The position numbers were made by a program, and so were the translations under genes. 8,734 nucleotides of DNA from Sphingomonas sp. (GTDB lineage Bacteria; Pseudomonadota; Alphaproteobacteria; Sphingomonadales; Sphingomonadaceae): contig JAICVC010000089.1 of the NCBI GenBank assembly GCA_025935515.1, forward strand, positions 1 through 8,734, given 5' to 3'. Under the pieces are notes generated by a model that did no database searches, had not been told where the DNA came from, and saw only the letters and a list, made by a program, of their open reading frames with translations. Positions 1-6,333 of the stretch are shown here, one piece after another; the first letter of the stretch is position 1; the number at the start of each line of letters is the position of its first letter.

Positions 1-1
1 C

Positions 2-664
2 AACGCGCTGGCCGTCCTCGCCATTGCCGAGCATGGCGGCCTCCTCAATGCGCCCGACGTCTACATGCAGAAGCTGGCGATCGGCCCCGGCTATCCCGAA
101 GGCACGATCGATCTTCGCAAATCGCCGGCCGACAATGTCCGCGCGCTTGCCGCGGCCAAGGGCGTGGAACCGAGGGAAATCATCGCCTGCGTGCTCGAGC
201 GCGACCGGCACGCTGGGATCATCGCCGAGCTTCGGGAGCTGGGCTGCGGCATCAAGCTGATCCCGGACGGAGACGTCGCCGGCGTGATCGCAACCGCCGA
301 CCCCGAGACCGGCATCGACATCTACATGGGAAGCGGCGGCGCGCCCGAGGGCGTACTGGCGGCGGCGGCGTTGCGCTGCGTCGGCGGGCAAATGCAGGGC
401 CAGCTGCTGTTCCGCAACGACGACGAAGTGGCGCGTGCGCACCGATGGGGGATCGAGGACCTGGACCGCGTCTACACGCTTCAGGACATGGCGAGTGGCG
501 ACTGCATATTCGCGGCGACTGGGGTCACCGACGGGTCGCTGCTGAAGGGCGTCCATCGGCGCGCCAGGTACGTCTCGACTGAAAGCGTGGTGATGCGGGC
601 GAGCACCGGGACCGTCCGCCGGGTATCCACAGAATATCACGACCTTAAGCACCGCGGACTCTAG
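2..664 (+). CDS. glpX: Class II fructose-1,6-bisphosphatase GlpX, 5' end missing
   Basis: This cytosolic, metal-dependent enzyme hydrolyses fructose 1,6-bisphosphate to fructose 6-phosphate and phosphate, the committed step of gluconeogenesis. The frame is already open at base 2, so the start lies outside the window. The visible 220 residues begin NALAVLAIAEHGG. Compared with the roughly 320-340 residues usual for GlpX, about 100 N-terminal residues are missing, including the first metal-binding acidic residues. Numbering within the fragment, the family signatures are PGYPEGT (29-35), ERDRHAGIIAELR (66-78), DGDVAG (89-94) and GSGGAPEGV (110-118). The Glu in APEGV corresponds to a known metal or phosphate-site Glu of E. 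coli GlpX. GGQMQG follows at 128-133. The ORF ends at TAG 662-664. recJ starts 33 bases later, and no terminator is evident between them, so co-transcription is likely. A hom-glpX-recJ order is common in alphaproteobacteria, so hom may lie just outside. The family call is secure. Confidence 0.95.
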   Translation, partial: NALAVLAIAEHGGLLNAPDVYMQKLAIGPGYPEGTIDLRKSPADNVRALAAAKGVEPREIIACVLERDRHAGIIAELRELGCGIKLIPDGDVAGVIATADPETGIDIYMGSGGAPEGVLAAAALRCVGGQMQGQLLFRNDDEVARAHRWGIEDLDRVYTLQDMASGDCIFAATGVTDGSLLKGVHRRARYVSTESVVMRASTGTVRRVSTEYHDLKHRGL

Positions 665-697
665 ACCCGCGAATCGGCGCGCCATAGGTTCGCCGCG

Positions 698-2449
698 ATG
701 GATGCGGCGCTCAACATCGACCGATCGGTGACCGGCCAGCCGTGGCGCTGGCGGCGGCCGCCCGATGCCGGGCTGGGCATGGACGCGCTGGTCGACGAGC
801 TGCTGCTCGCCCGTGGCGTCGCCCGCGAGGATCTTGCGCGTCACCGCGAGCCCCGGATCCGCGATTTCCTGCCCGACCCGAGCTGCTTCCAGGACATGGA
901 CAAGGGTGCCACGCGGCTCGCCGACGCGGTCCAGCGGGGCGAGGCGATCGCCATCTTCGGCGATTATGACGTCGACGGCGCGACCAGCGCAGCGCTGTTG
1001 GTGTTGCTGCTGCGGCGGCTCGGGGCAAAGCCGATGGTCTATATCCCGGATCGCCTGATGGAAGGCTACGGCCCATCGGGAAAAGCGCTGGTCGAACTCA
1101 AGACAAAAGGCGCGAGTGTCGCGGTGTGCGTCGACTGCGGCGCGCAGGCGTTCGACGCGATCGAGGAAGCCAAGGCGGCCGGGCTCGACGTGATCGTCGT
1201 CGATCACCACCAGTGCGCGAGCCTGCTGCCGGTGGCTTTTGCGCTGATCAACCCCAACCGGCTCGACGAGAGCGAGGACGGCGCCGCACACGGCCACCTC
1301 GCCGCCGTCGGCATGGCCTTCCTGCTCGGCGTCGCACTGCTGCGTGAGCTGCGCGGGCGCGGTGCCTTCGAGGCGCTGGAAGAACCCAAGATCATCGACC
1401 TGCTCGACCTCGTCGCGCTTGGAACTGTCGCCGACGTTGCGCGCCTCAAGAGCCTCAACCGCGCGTTCGTGACGCAGGGACTTCGGGTGATGGCGGCGCG
1501 GCAGAACATTGGGCTCGGCGCCTTGGCCGAGGCAGCACGGCTCGTGAAGGCACCAAGCTGCCGCGACCTCGGCTTCGCGCTGGGCCCGCGGATCAACGCC
1601 GGCGGCCGCGTCGGCAAATCCGACCTCGGGGTTCGCCTGCTGACCTCGACCGATCCCGAGGAAGCGCGCGGGATCGCCGCCGAGCTCGACCGCCTCAACG
1701 AAGAGCGGCGCGCGATCGAAATGCTAGTCTGCGAACAGGCCGAAGAACAAGCGAAAGCGCAGGCGGATTCGCCGGTAATCACCGTGATGAGCGCCGGCTG
1801 GCACCAGGGTGTGATCGGCATCGTCGCCGGAAGAATCAAAGAGCGCTTCGGGCGACCGGCGATCGTCATCGCCGAGACCGAGGACGGGACCGGCAAGGGC
1901 TCGGGGCGGTCAATCTCCGGGGTCGATCTCGGCGCTGCCGTGCTCGCCGCCAAGGACAGCGGCTTGCTCATCGCCGGCGGCGGCCATGCGATGGCCGCTG
2001 GCCTCACCTTGCCGCCGGGTGGGCTCGAGGCCTTCCGCGAATTCATCGACGAGCGGCTGGCGGCCGATGTCGAGAAAGCGCGCAGCGACCGGGCGCTGCT
2101 GCTCGACGCCCTGCTCGCGCCAGGCGGGGTCGCCGGCGCCTTGTGCGACGCGCTCGATGCCGCCGGACCCTATGGCGCCGGATGGCCCAGCCCGCGGGTC
2201 GCCGCGGGACCGGTGCGGCTACTCAAGACCGGGATTGTCGGCGACGGCCATGTGCGCGGCCTCGGCTGCGGCGACGACGGCAAGAGCTTCAAGTGGATCG
2301 CCTTCCGAAGCGCCGCGACCGAGCTCGGCCAGGCGCTGCTCTCCTCATCCGGCGACGTCCGCTGGTGGCTGGCCGGGACGATCAAGCGCGACGAGTGGAA
2401 CGGCGGCAATGCCGCCGAGATGCACCTCGAGGACGCGGCGCTTGCTTGA
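698..2449 (+). CDS. recJ: Single-stranded-DNA-specific exonuclease RecJ
   Basis: RecJ degrades single-stranded DNA 5' to 3' with Mn2+/Mg2+ in the cytoplasm. It works in RecF-pathway recombination, base excision and mismatch repair. The 583 residues match the usual length (E. coli about 577). The DHH domain shows DYDVDG (89-94), CVDCGA (144-149), VDHH (168-171, the name-giving motif) and VALGTVADV (239-247), which together hold the metal-ligand Asp and His residues. GPRINAGGR lies at 296-304. The DHHA1 domain follows with WHQGVIGIVAGR (368-379), GSGRS (401-405) and GGGHAMAAG (427-435). GPYGAGWPSP (490-499) opens the C-terminal OB-fold. All catalytic motifs are intact. The ATG at 698 has a weak AGG (686-688) nine bases upstream, and the N-terminus aligns well with relatives. 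It lies 33 bases after glpX and is probably co-transcribed with it. It ends at TGA 2447-2449, 43 bases before the tRNA gene. Confidence 0.97.
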   Translation: MDAALNIDRSVTGQPWRWRRPPDAGLGMDALVDELLLARGVAREDLARHREPRIRDFLPDPSCFQDMDKGATRLADAVQRGEAIAIFGDYDVDGATSAALLVLLLRRLGAKPMVYIPDRLMEGYGPSGKALVELKTKGASVAVCVDCGAQAFDAIEEAKAAGLDVIVVDHHQCASLLPVAFALINPNRLDESEDGAAHGHLAAVGMAFLLGVALLRELRGRGAFEALEEPKIIDLLDLVALGTVADVARLKSLNRAFVTQGLRVMAARQNIGLGALAEAARLVKAPSCRDLGFALGPRINAGGRVGKSDLGVRLLTSTDPEEARGIAAELDRLNEERRAIEMLVCEQAEEQAKAQADSPVITVMSAGWHQGVIGIVAGRIKERFGRPAIVIAETEDGTGKGSGRSISGVDLGAAVLAAKDSGLLIAGGGHAMAAGLTLPPGGLEAFREFIDERLAADVEKARSDRALLLDALLAPGGVAGALCDALDAAGPYGAGWPSPRVAAGPVRLLKTGIVGDGHVRGLGCGDDGKSFKWIAFRSAATELGQALLSSSGDVRWWLAGTIKRDEWNGGNAAEMHLEDAALA

Positions 2450-2462
2450 CGCTGCAAAACCC

Positions 2463-2478
2463 CTCGCCTAACGGCGGG
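2463..2478 (+). other. Weak hairpin between recJ and tRNA-Glu
   Basis: A six-pair stem (2463-2468 with 2473-2478, including one T-G pair) closes a TAAC loop 13 bases after the recJ stop. No T-run follows, so it is not a convincing intrinsic terminator. It may be a weak transcript end or a processing structure, or chance in GC-rich DNA. If it does not terminate, recJ transcripts run into the tRNA. Confidence 0.25.
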
Positions 2479-2492
2479 CGGCTTCTCGGAGC

Positions 2493-2568
2493 GGCCCCAT
2501 CGTCTAGCGGTCTAGGACGTCGCCCTTTCACGGCGAAAACACGGGTTCGAGTCCCGTTGGGGTCACCA
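2493..2568 (+). tRNA. tRNA-Glu, anticodon TTC, CCA encoded
   Basis: The 76 bases fold into a full cloverleaf. The acceptor stem pairs 2493-2499 with 2558-2564 and contains one G-T pair. The D-arm stem GTC/GAC lies at 2502-2504 and 2516-2518. The anticodon stem TCGCC/GGCGA (2520-2524 with 2532-2536) closes a loop with TTC at 2527-2529. The T-arm stem ACGGG/CCCGT (2541-2545 with 2553-2557) closes TTCGAGT. The discriminator base is A2565 and CCA is encoded at 2566-2568. The TTC anticodon reads GAA and GAG glutamate codons; charged Glu-tRNA is also the precursor for haem synthesis in organisms using the C5 pathway, while alphaproteobacteria usually use the C4 route. The gene lies between recJ and gnd on the same strand, and only a few bases separate the CCA from the gnd reading frame. 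No separate promoter is obvious; one may lie within the end of recJ. Confidence 0.97.
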
Positions 2569-2580
2569 CAGATGCATCAC

Positions 2581-2585
2581 AAGGA
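2581..2585 (+). promoter_or_regulatory. Shine-Dalgarno site that decides the gnd start
   Basis: AAGGA lies 10 bases before the ATG at 2596. The other in-frame ATG at 2572 has no comparable site in front of it; its upstream bases are the 3' end of the tRNA. This favours 2596 as the start of gnd, although the spacing is slightly long. Confidence 0.6.
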
Positions 2586-2595
2586 TGCCAGCCGG

Positions 2596-3573
2596 ATGCG
2601 GATTGCAGTGATCGGCCTCGGACGCATGGGCGCGAACATCTCCCGCAGGCTGATCGGCAGCGGCCATGAGGTCGTCGGGTTCGACCGCGATCCGGAGAAT
2701 GTGCGCCAACTGACACGCGAAGGCATCATCGCCGCCAATTCCCTCGAAGACGCCGCGTCGAAGCTGCAGGGTCCGCGCATATTCTGGGTGATGGTTCCGG
2801 CTGGCGCGCCGACAGAGGATACTGTCACGGCGCTGCGGACGATCGCGCAGGCCGGCGACGTGGTGATCGACGGCGGCAACAGCTTCTTCAAGGACGATGT
2901 CCGCCGAGCCCGGGAATGTGCCGAGCGCGGCATCCACTATGTCGATGTCGGAACCTCCGGGGGCGTCTGGGGGCTGGAACGGGGTTATTGCCTGATGATC
3001 GGCGGTGACCGCGAGATCGTGGAAATGCTCGATCCCATCTTCAACACCCTCGCGCCGGGATTGGGAACGATCCCTCGCACCGCCAACCGTTCAGGCACCG
3101 ACGATCGGGCCGAGCGCGGCTATATCCACGCCGGCCCTGCGGGCGCCGGCCATTTCGTCAAGATGGTCCACAACGGCATCGAATATGGCCTGATGCAGGC
3201 CTACGCCGAGGGCTTCGACATCCTCAAAGGCCGGGCGAACCCGCGGCTGCCGGAGGAGGAGCGGTTCGAGCTCAACCTGCCCGACATAGCCGAGGTGTGG
3301 CGGCGGGGATCGGTCATCTCGTCATGGCTGCTCGACCTGTGCGCGCTGGGGCTCGCCCGCGATCCTGGCCTCGAGGGGTTTTCGGGAACCGTGGCGGACA
3401 GCGGCGAGGGCCAGTGGACGATGCATGCAGCGATGGAGGAGGCGATCCCCGCGAACGTGCTCGCCGCCGCTCTGTTCGCCCGATACCGCAGCCGGATGGA
3501 TCATAGTTTTGCGGACAAATTATTGTCCGCGATGCGGTTCGGCTTCGGCGGGCACGTCGAAGTGCCCCAATAG
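2596..3573 (+). CDS. gnd: 6-phosphogluconate dehydrogenase, decarboxylating, short form
   Basis: The enzyme oxidatively decarboxylates 6-phosphogluconate to ribulose 5-phosphate and CO2 with reduction of NAD(P)+, in the cytosolic oxidative pentose phosphate pathway. The 325 residues fit the short GntZ/YqeC-type class rather than the roughly 470-residue long class. The Rossmann motif GLGRMGANI is at 7-15 and DGGNSFFKD at 92-100. The substrate loop DVGTSGGVWGLERG is at 117-130, and GAGHFVKMVHNGIEYG at 183-198 carries the expected catalytic Lys189 and Glu196 with His192 and Asn193. Asp30 at the end of the second beta strand (FDRD), in place of the Asn-Arg-Thr seen in NADP enzymes, suggests NAD+ preference; this is an inference. 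The ATG at 2596 gives the canonical MRIAVIG start; an ATG at 2572 would add MHHKDASR. The open frame continues upstream through the tRNA, which is not a real extension. It ends 7 bases from the stop of convergent zwf. Confidence 0.95.
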   Translation: MRIAVIGLGRMGANISRRLIGSGHEVVGFDRDPENVRQLTREGIIAANSLEDAASKLQGPRIFWVMVPAGAPTEDTVTALRTIAQAGDVVIDGGNSFFKDDVRRARECAERGIHYVDVGTSGGVWGLERGYCLMIGGDREIVEMLDPIFNTLAPGLGTIPRTANRSGTDDRAERGYIHAGPAGAGHFVKMVHNGIEYGLMQAYAEGFDILKGRANPRLPEEERFELNLPDIAEVWRRGSVISSWLLDLCALGLARDPGLEGFSGTVADSGEGQWTMHAAMEEAIPANVLAAALFARYRSRMDHSFADKLLSAMRFGFGGHVEVPQ

Positions 3574-3577
3574 GCAC
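3550..3577. terminator. Overlapping alternative hairpins at the gnd/zwf convergent ends
   Basis: Three arms alternate: GGGCAC (3550-3555), GTGCCC (3562-3567) and GGCAC (3573-3577). The middle arm can pair with the left arm (6 pairs, loop GTCGAA) or the right arm (5 pairs, loop CCAATA), but not both. They cover the last codons and stop of gnd and reach the gap before the zwf stop. Either stem could form in both transcripts. No T-run is present, so factor-independent termination is doubtful; a bidirectional or RNA-end-protecting role is possible. The stems are short and could be chance. Confidence 0.3.
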
Positions 3578-3580
3578 AGC

Positions 3581-5038
3581 CTATTCGTTCCAGCTGATGC
3601 CGTCGCGCTCGGTCAGCGCGATTGCGGCCGACGGACCCCAGGTCCCCGCTGGATAGGGCTTCGGGCTCATCCCCTTCTCGGCCCAGGCGGCGCGGATGCG
3701 ATCGATCCACGCCCATTGCGCTTCGACTTCGTCCCGGCGGACGAACAGGGTCGGGTCGCCCTCGATCAGGTCGAGCAGCAGCCGCTCGTAGGCGATCCGG
3801 CGGCGGTATTCGCTGAAGGCGTTGGCGAGGCCGATGTCGAGCGGGATCTCGCGCAGGCGCACCCCCTGCCGGTCGAGGCCCGGCGCCTTGGCCATCAGGT
3901 GGAGGCTGATCGTCTCCTCCGGCTGGAGGCCGATGACCAGCTTGTTTGGCCGGGTCGTCGCTCCGCGCGATGCGAAGATCGAATAGGGCACGTCCTTGAA
4001 CTGGATGAAGATCTCAGTGTCGCGCATCGGCATGCGCTTGCCGGTGCGAAGATAGAAGGGGACCCCTTTCCAGCGCCAGTTGTCGATATGCGCCTTCAAG
4101 GCGACGAAGGTCTCCGTCGCGCTGTCGCGCCCAATCTCTTCGTCGTAGCCGGGCACCGGCTCGCCATCGATCGCGCCGCGTGCATATTGGCCGGTGACGG
4201 TCGCCAGTTCCGCATCCGCCGCGCCGATCGGGCGAAGCGCGCGCAGCACCTTCACCTTCTCATCGCGCACCGCGGTCGCGTTGAAGTCGCTCGGCGGCTC
4301 CATCGCGACCAATGCGAGCAGCTGCAGCATGTGGTTCTGCACCATGTCGCGCAGCGCGCCCGCGCCGTCGTAGTAATCGCCGCGGCCCTCAAGCCCGACC
4401 GTCTCGGCGACGGTAATCTGGACATGGTCGATGTGGGTCGAGTTCCACAGCGGCTCGAACATCAGGTTGGCGAAGCGCAGCGCGATCAGATTCTGGACCG
4501 TCTCCTTGCCGAGATAATGGTCGATCCGGAAGGTACGGTCCTCGGGAAAGTGGGCTGCGACCGCATCGTTGATCTCGCGGCTGGATTCGAGGTCGGTGCC
4601 GAGGGGCTTTTCCAACGCCATGCGCACCGTCGGGCAGGCGAGGCCGGCCGCGGCGAGGCCGTCGATGGTCGGCTTGAACAGCGACGGCGCGGTGGAAAGG
4701 AAGATCGCCACGCCGTGGCACGGATCGCCGATGGCTTTCGCCAATCCCTCGAAGCCGGCGGGCTGGGTGATGTCGAGCGGCACATAATGAAGCCGCGAGA
4801 GGAACCGCTCGGCGATGCCGGCGGCGTAGAAATCTTCCGGGAGATGCTCCTGCAGCGCGGAAGTCCCGCGCTCGCGGAAACCGGCATCGTCGAGCTCGGT
4901 GCGCGCAGTACCGATGATGCGAAGGTTGTCGGGCAGCAGCCCGTCGGAATCGAGGCCGTATAATGACGGGAGCAGCATGCGCCGGGCGAGGTCGCCGGTC
5001 GCGCCGAACATCACCAGCGTCGAGATGCGGTCGGCCAT
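3581..5038 (-). CDS. zwf: Glucose-6-phosphate 1-dehydrogenase
   Basis: Zwf oxidises glucose 6-phosphate to 6-phosphoglucono-delta-lactone with reduction of NADP+ (or NAD+) in the cytosol, the entry to the oxidative pentose phosphate and Entner-Doudoroff routes. The 485 residues are the standard bacterial length. The N-terminal nucleotide-binding motif GATGDLARR is at 12-20, and GTARTELDD (43-51) contains Arg46, matching the position that contacts the NADP 2'-phosphate in the Leuconostoc enzyme. EKPLG (143-147), the signature RIDHYLGKE (171-179) with substrate-binding His174, the likely catalytic His236 in DMVQNHMLQL (231-240), and FYLRTGKRM (328-336) are all intact. The ATG at 5038 gives a typical N-terminus, but no good Shine-Dalgarno sequence is seen; only GGGG abuts the start. 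It lies 30 bases after the DUF4010 gene and is probably the last gene of that operon. Its stop is 7 bases from that of gnd. pgl and edd, frequent zwf neighbours, are absent here. Confidence 0.97.
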   Translation of the reverse strand: MADRISTLVMFGATGDLARRMLLPSLYGLDSDGLLPDNLRIIGTARTELDDAGFRERGTSALQEHLPEDFYAAGIAERFLSRLHYVPLDITQPAGFEGLAKAIGDPCHGVAIFLSTAPSLFKPTIDGLAAAGLACPTVRMALEKPLGTDLESSREINDAVAAHFPEDRTFRIDHYLGKETVQNLIALRFANLMFEPLWNSTHIDHVQITVAETVGLEGRGDYYDGAGALRDMVQNHMLQLLALVAMEPPSDFNATAVRDEKVKVLRALRPIGAADAELATVTGQYARGAIDGEPVPGYDEEIGRDSATETFVALKAHIDNWRWKGVPFYLRTGKRMPMRDTEIFIQFKDVPYSIFASRGATTRPNKLVIGLQPEETISLHLMAKAPGLDRQGVRLREIPLDIGLANAFSEYRRRIAYERLLLDLIEGDPTLFVRRDEVEAQWAWIDRIRAAWAEKGMSPKPYPAGTWGPSAAIALTERDGISWNE

Positions 5039-5068
5039 CCCCGCGCTAATTGCAGATGTTGCGGTGCA

Positions 5069-6322
5069 TCACAAACGCATCCAGGCGAGCGCGATCGATC
5101 CGGCGAGCACGATGATGCTCGCGCTCATCGCCAACGCTGCGGGAAGCCCCTTGCGCCCCGCGTAAACCAGTGTGATCCCGATCTTGACCGCCATGTTGAC
5201 GATGATCGTGCCGGCGACTGCGATCGCGGCGAGCAGTGGCGTGATCGCCCCGCCCGGCAGGCCGCCAAGCGTGATGATCGCAGTGTCGACGCTCATGCTC
5301 CCGATGATCAGCAGAAGGACGGCAATTCCGCTCTGCCCGAACCGCCCTTCGGCCCAGGCGGCAACGACCGCTGCGGCCGCGACGAATGCCGCGAAACCGA
5401 GCGCCGGCACGACGGCGATCGGATTGCCGGGCGCCGTCGGAGCATCGGACTTCGGCGCCTGGCGATACAGCCAGAAGCCAGCAGCCCATGCGACCGTGAT
5501 TGCGGGCAACAGCAAGAGCGCGATCGCCGGGAGCGCGCGGGTCGCGAAGAACGCCATGAGCAGGGGCACGCGCAGGTACATGACCGCCGTCGCAAGCGCG
5601 ATGCCCGCATTTTCCGCACCGACCTTGCCCTCGCTGCCGAGCCGCTGCGCGAGCGACTGGGTGACCGCGGTGGAGCTGTAGGCGCCGCCGATCAAGGCGG
5701 TCGCAATCGTCCCGTGGCGTTCGCCGAACATGCGGTTGGCGACGTAGCCGAGGAACGAGAAGCCGGTGACCAGCACCACCACCAGCCACAACCTCTGCGG
5801 GTTCCAAGCGCCGAGCGGGCCGTAAGCTCCGCTTGGCAGGAACGGGAGGACTGCGCCCGCGATCACAGCGTAGCGCGCAAGCGCCTTCACATCCTCTTCA
5901 TCGAGCTTGTCGAGCAGCCCGTGAAGCTCGGCCTTGAGCGCGAGCAGCAGCGTCACGACCGCGGCGCCGGCAATGGAGAAGCCGGGCTGCCCGAAGCCGG
6001 CGATGAAGCCGAGACCGACCGTCGTCAGCGCCGCGACCGGGGTTGTCGCGTCGGGCTTTCGCTTGAGGCCCGGCCGGTTGGCGTAACCGATCGCGAGCAC
6101 CGCGACCGCGCCGGCGACGAGCGCGCCGGCAGCGAAGGGCTGACCAAACCGTCCGGCCAGGCCGGCGAGGCCGGAAGCGAGGCCCAGCAGCGTGAACGTC
6201 CGGACGCCGGCAACCCGCGTTCCGGCACGGAGTGCGCGAAGGTCAAAGCCGCGCTCGATCCCGATCAACAAGCCAACGGCGAGCGCGGTGACGACGCTCA
6301 GCGCCGCGAAGCCGAGGCTCAC
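5069..6322 (-). CDS. MgtC/SapB-DUF4010 inner-membrane protein of unknown function
   Basis: This is a hydrophobic, multi-pass membrane protein of 417 residues from GTG 6322. The N-terminal third resembles the MgtC/SapB domain: LLIGIERG (about 18-25) followed by GTRVAGVRTFTLLGL (about 34-48), then hydrophobic segments near 61-81, 97-110 and 116-130. A short charged linker (KLDEEDVKALARY, about 139-151) leads into a DUF4010-type C-terminal half with IGGAYSSTAVTQ (about 211-222) and SMSVDTAIITLGG (about 342-354), plus further hydrophobic segments near 178-196, 241-259, 263-285, 300-323, 332-341, 357-386 and 393-414. MgtC proteins affect Mg2+ and phosphate homeostasis in some bacteria, but the role of MgtC-DUF4010 fusions is not established. 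Starts are possible at TTG 6325 or GTG 6322; AGGG at 6330-6333 is 7 bases from GTG and only 4 from TTG, favouring GTG. The gene follows phoD by 9 bases, counted from GTG. Confidence 0.88.
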   Translation of the reverse strand: MSLGFAALSVVTALAVGLLIGIERGFDLRALRAGTRVAGVRTFTLLGLASGLAGLAGRFGQPFAAGALVAGAVAVLAIGYANRPGLKRKPDATTPVAALTTVGLGFIAGFGQPGFSIAGAAVVTLLLALKAELHGLLDKLDEEDVKALARYAVIAGAVLPFLPSGAYGPLGAWNPQRLWLVVVLVTGFSFLGYVANRMFGERHGTIATALIGGAYSSTAVTQSLAQRLGSEGKVGAENAGIALATAVMYLRVPLLMAFFATRALPAIALLLLPAITVAWAAGFWLYRQAPKSDAPTAPGNPIAVVPALGFAAFVAAAAVVAAWAEGRFGQSGIAVLLLIIGSMSVDTAIITLGGLPGGAITPLLAAIAVAGTIIVNMAVKIGITLVYAGRKGLPAALAMSASIIVLAGSIALAWMRL

Positions 6323-6329
6323 CAAATGG

Positions 6330-6333
6330 CCCT
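6330..6333 (-). promoter_or_regulatory. Shine-Dalgarno site of the DUF4010 gene, overlapping the phoD stop
   Basis: On the minus strand AGGG shares bases with the phoD stop TAG (6334-6332) and sits 7 bases before GTG 6322. This arrangement suggests translational coupling to phoD and selects GTG over the adjacent TTG at 6325. Confidence 0.6.

Noticed and set aside
676..683. Palindrome GGCGCGCC between glpX and recJ
   Set aside because: It is a short perfect palindrome expected by chance in GC-rich DNA, with no spacing or partner suggesting an operator.
1204..2046. 280-codon minus-strand frame antisense to recJ
   Set aside because: It is Ser/Arg/Ala/Pro-rich, with no domain seen, and it lies opposite an intact RecJ.
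2143..2595. Upstream in-frame extension of gnd through the tRNA and the end of recJ
   Set aside because: The extension runs through a functional tRNA gene and out-of-frame recJ sequence. Its residues are Arg-rich with no family similarity, and Gnd has a canonical N-terminus at 2596.
2493..3573. tRNA-Glu as an integration site with gnd as mobile cargo
   Set aside because: I found no repeat of the tRNA 3' end downstream, no integrase gene, and no change in base composition or gene style.
3425..4963. 512-codon plus-strand open frame lying mostly antisense to zwf
   Set aside because: Zwf on the other strand has every family motif. The antisense product shows no recognisable domain, and long open antisense frames are expected at this GC content.
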